Assembly (NCBI GenBank): GCA_903899655.1
Contig: CAIUKF010000009.1
Span: forward strand, 152,561-216,560
Reading direction: 5' to 3'
From: an uncultured bacterium
Lineage (GTDB): Bacteria > Patescibacteriota > Saccharimonadia > Saccharimonadales > Saccharimonadaceae
Length of the DNA stretch: 64,000 nt
Part shown: piece by piece, positions 63,897 to 64,000 of the stretch
Layout: each line of letters opens with the position of its first letter
How positions within the stretch are numbered: the first letter of the stretch is position 1
Made by a program: the position numbers and the translations under genes
The notes under the pieces: generated by a model
The model's input: only the letters and a program-made list of their open reading frames with translations
Told to the model about the DNA's origin: nothing
Databases searched by the model: none

Positions 63897-64000
63897 ATGT
63901 CAGGACACAGTAAATGGTCAACTATCAAACGCGAAAAAGGTGCCAAAGACGCTAAGCGTGGCGCTGTTTTTACCAGATTAGGTAATTTAATTGCAATCGC
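63897..64000 (+). CDS. yebC: YebC/PmpR-family protein, 5' part only
   Basis: 34 codons reach the window end: [22 protein letters not shown], the strongly conserved start of the YebC family (translation/transcription regulators). GTGGAG lies seven bases before the ATG, and a TATAAT (63855-63860) about 36 bases upstream. Confidence 0.95.
   Translation, partial: MSGHSKWSTIKREKGAKDAKRGAVFTRLGNLIAI

Overview
The window looks like chromosome of a Candidatus Saccharibacteria (TM7)-type member of the Patescibacteria/CPR. This rests on moderate GC, compact housekeeping genes (lepA, murJ, ftsH, tilS, tatAC, hrcA-grpE-dnaK-dnaJ, comEC, yebC), very large secreted beta-propeller and phage-tail-like proteins, no biosynthetic operons, and UGA used as a normal stop, which argues against the recoded Gracilibacteria/SR1 lineages. 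No rRNA, transposase or CRISPR array is visible. The lineage call is inference from gene content.

Layout. 1-8607: 3' part of a giant surface protein (glycine-rich, two propellers, Ig/FN3 domains) followed by a MacB-like ABC ATPase and permease. 8742-13832: an F1-ATPase-like operon (b, delta, alpha, gamma, beta, epsilon) with no a or c subunit, an alpha P-loop that has lost its lysine, and an epsilon with only its N-terminal domain. 13837-16224 (minus): membrane protein, stand-alone ATP-cone protein and a disulfide reductase-like flavoprotein without its redox cysteines. 16368-20588: a 49-residue peptide gene and an array of ASCH-domain genes, two of them GNAT-GNAT-ASCH fusions. 20706-23171: S66 peptidase and a fused polyprenol kinase/DUF92 protein. 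23381-25499: a class II tRNA with a CCA anticodon, palindromes, two small unknown genes, tRNA-Met(CAT) with tRNA debris, and a small membrane-anchored protein. 25683-33440: Y-family polymerase, tilS, ftsH, murJ, lepA. 33594-39597: tatA-tatC and a second tatA flanking a phage-tail-like operon whose first product carries a Tat-like signal. 39724-44395: a secreted/membrane complex resembling Gram-positive DUF916/WxL systems. 44392-53708: nucleotide kinase, CIRCE-controlled chaperone genes, acetate kinase, and three CDP-alcohol phosphotransferase paralogues, one catalytically dead. 53746-64000: a giant repeat-containing membrane protein, a RimB-RimK-like pair, tRNA-Lys, a second MacB-like ABC system, comEC and the start of yebC.

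How they fit together. Much of the window concerns the cell surface: exported giant proteins, Tat, two MacB-type ABC systems, a DUF916-like complex, lipid II flipping, phospholipid head-group transfer and probable polyprenol salvage. That suits an episymbiont that scavenges from a host. The best candidates for something undescribed are the F1-like ATPase without F0 beside the giant surface protein and ABC exporter, and the phage-tail-like operon nested between Tat genes. A palindromic repeat family centred on GCTATTGGAATATGG lies between genes from 31.8 to 50.2 kb, and one copy sits in frame inside lepA. Several genes have a TATAAT-like -10 box six or seven bases before the start codon, which suggests leaderless mRNAs.
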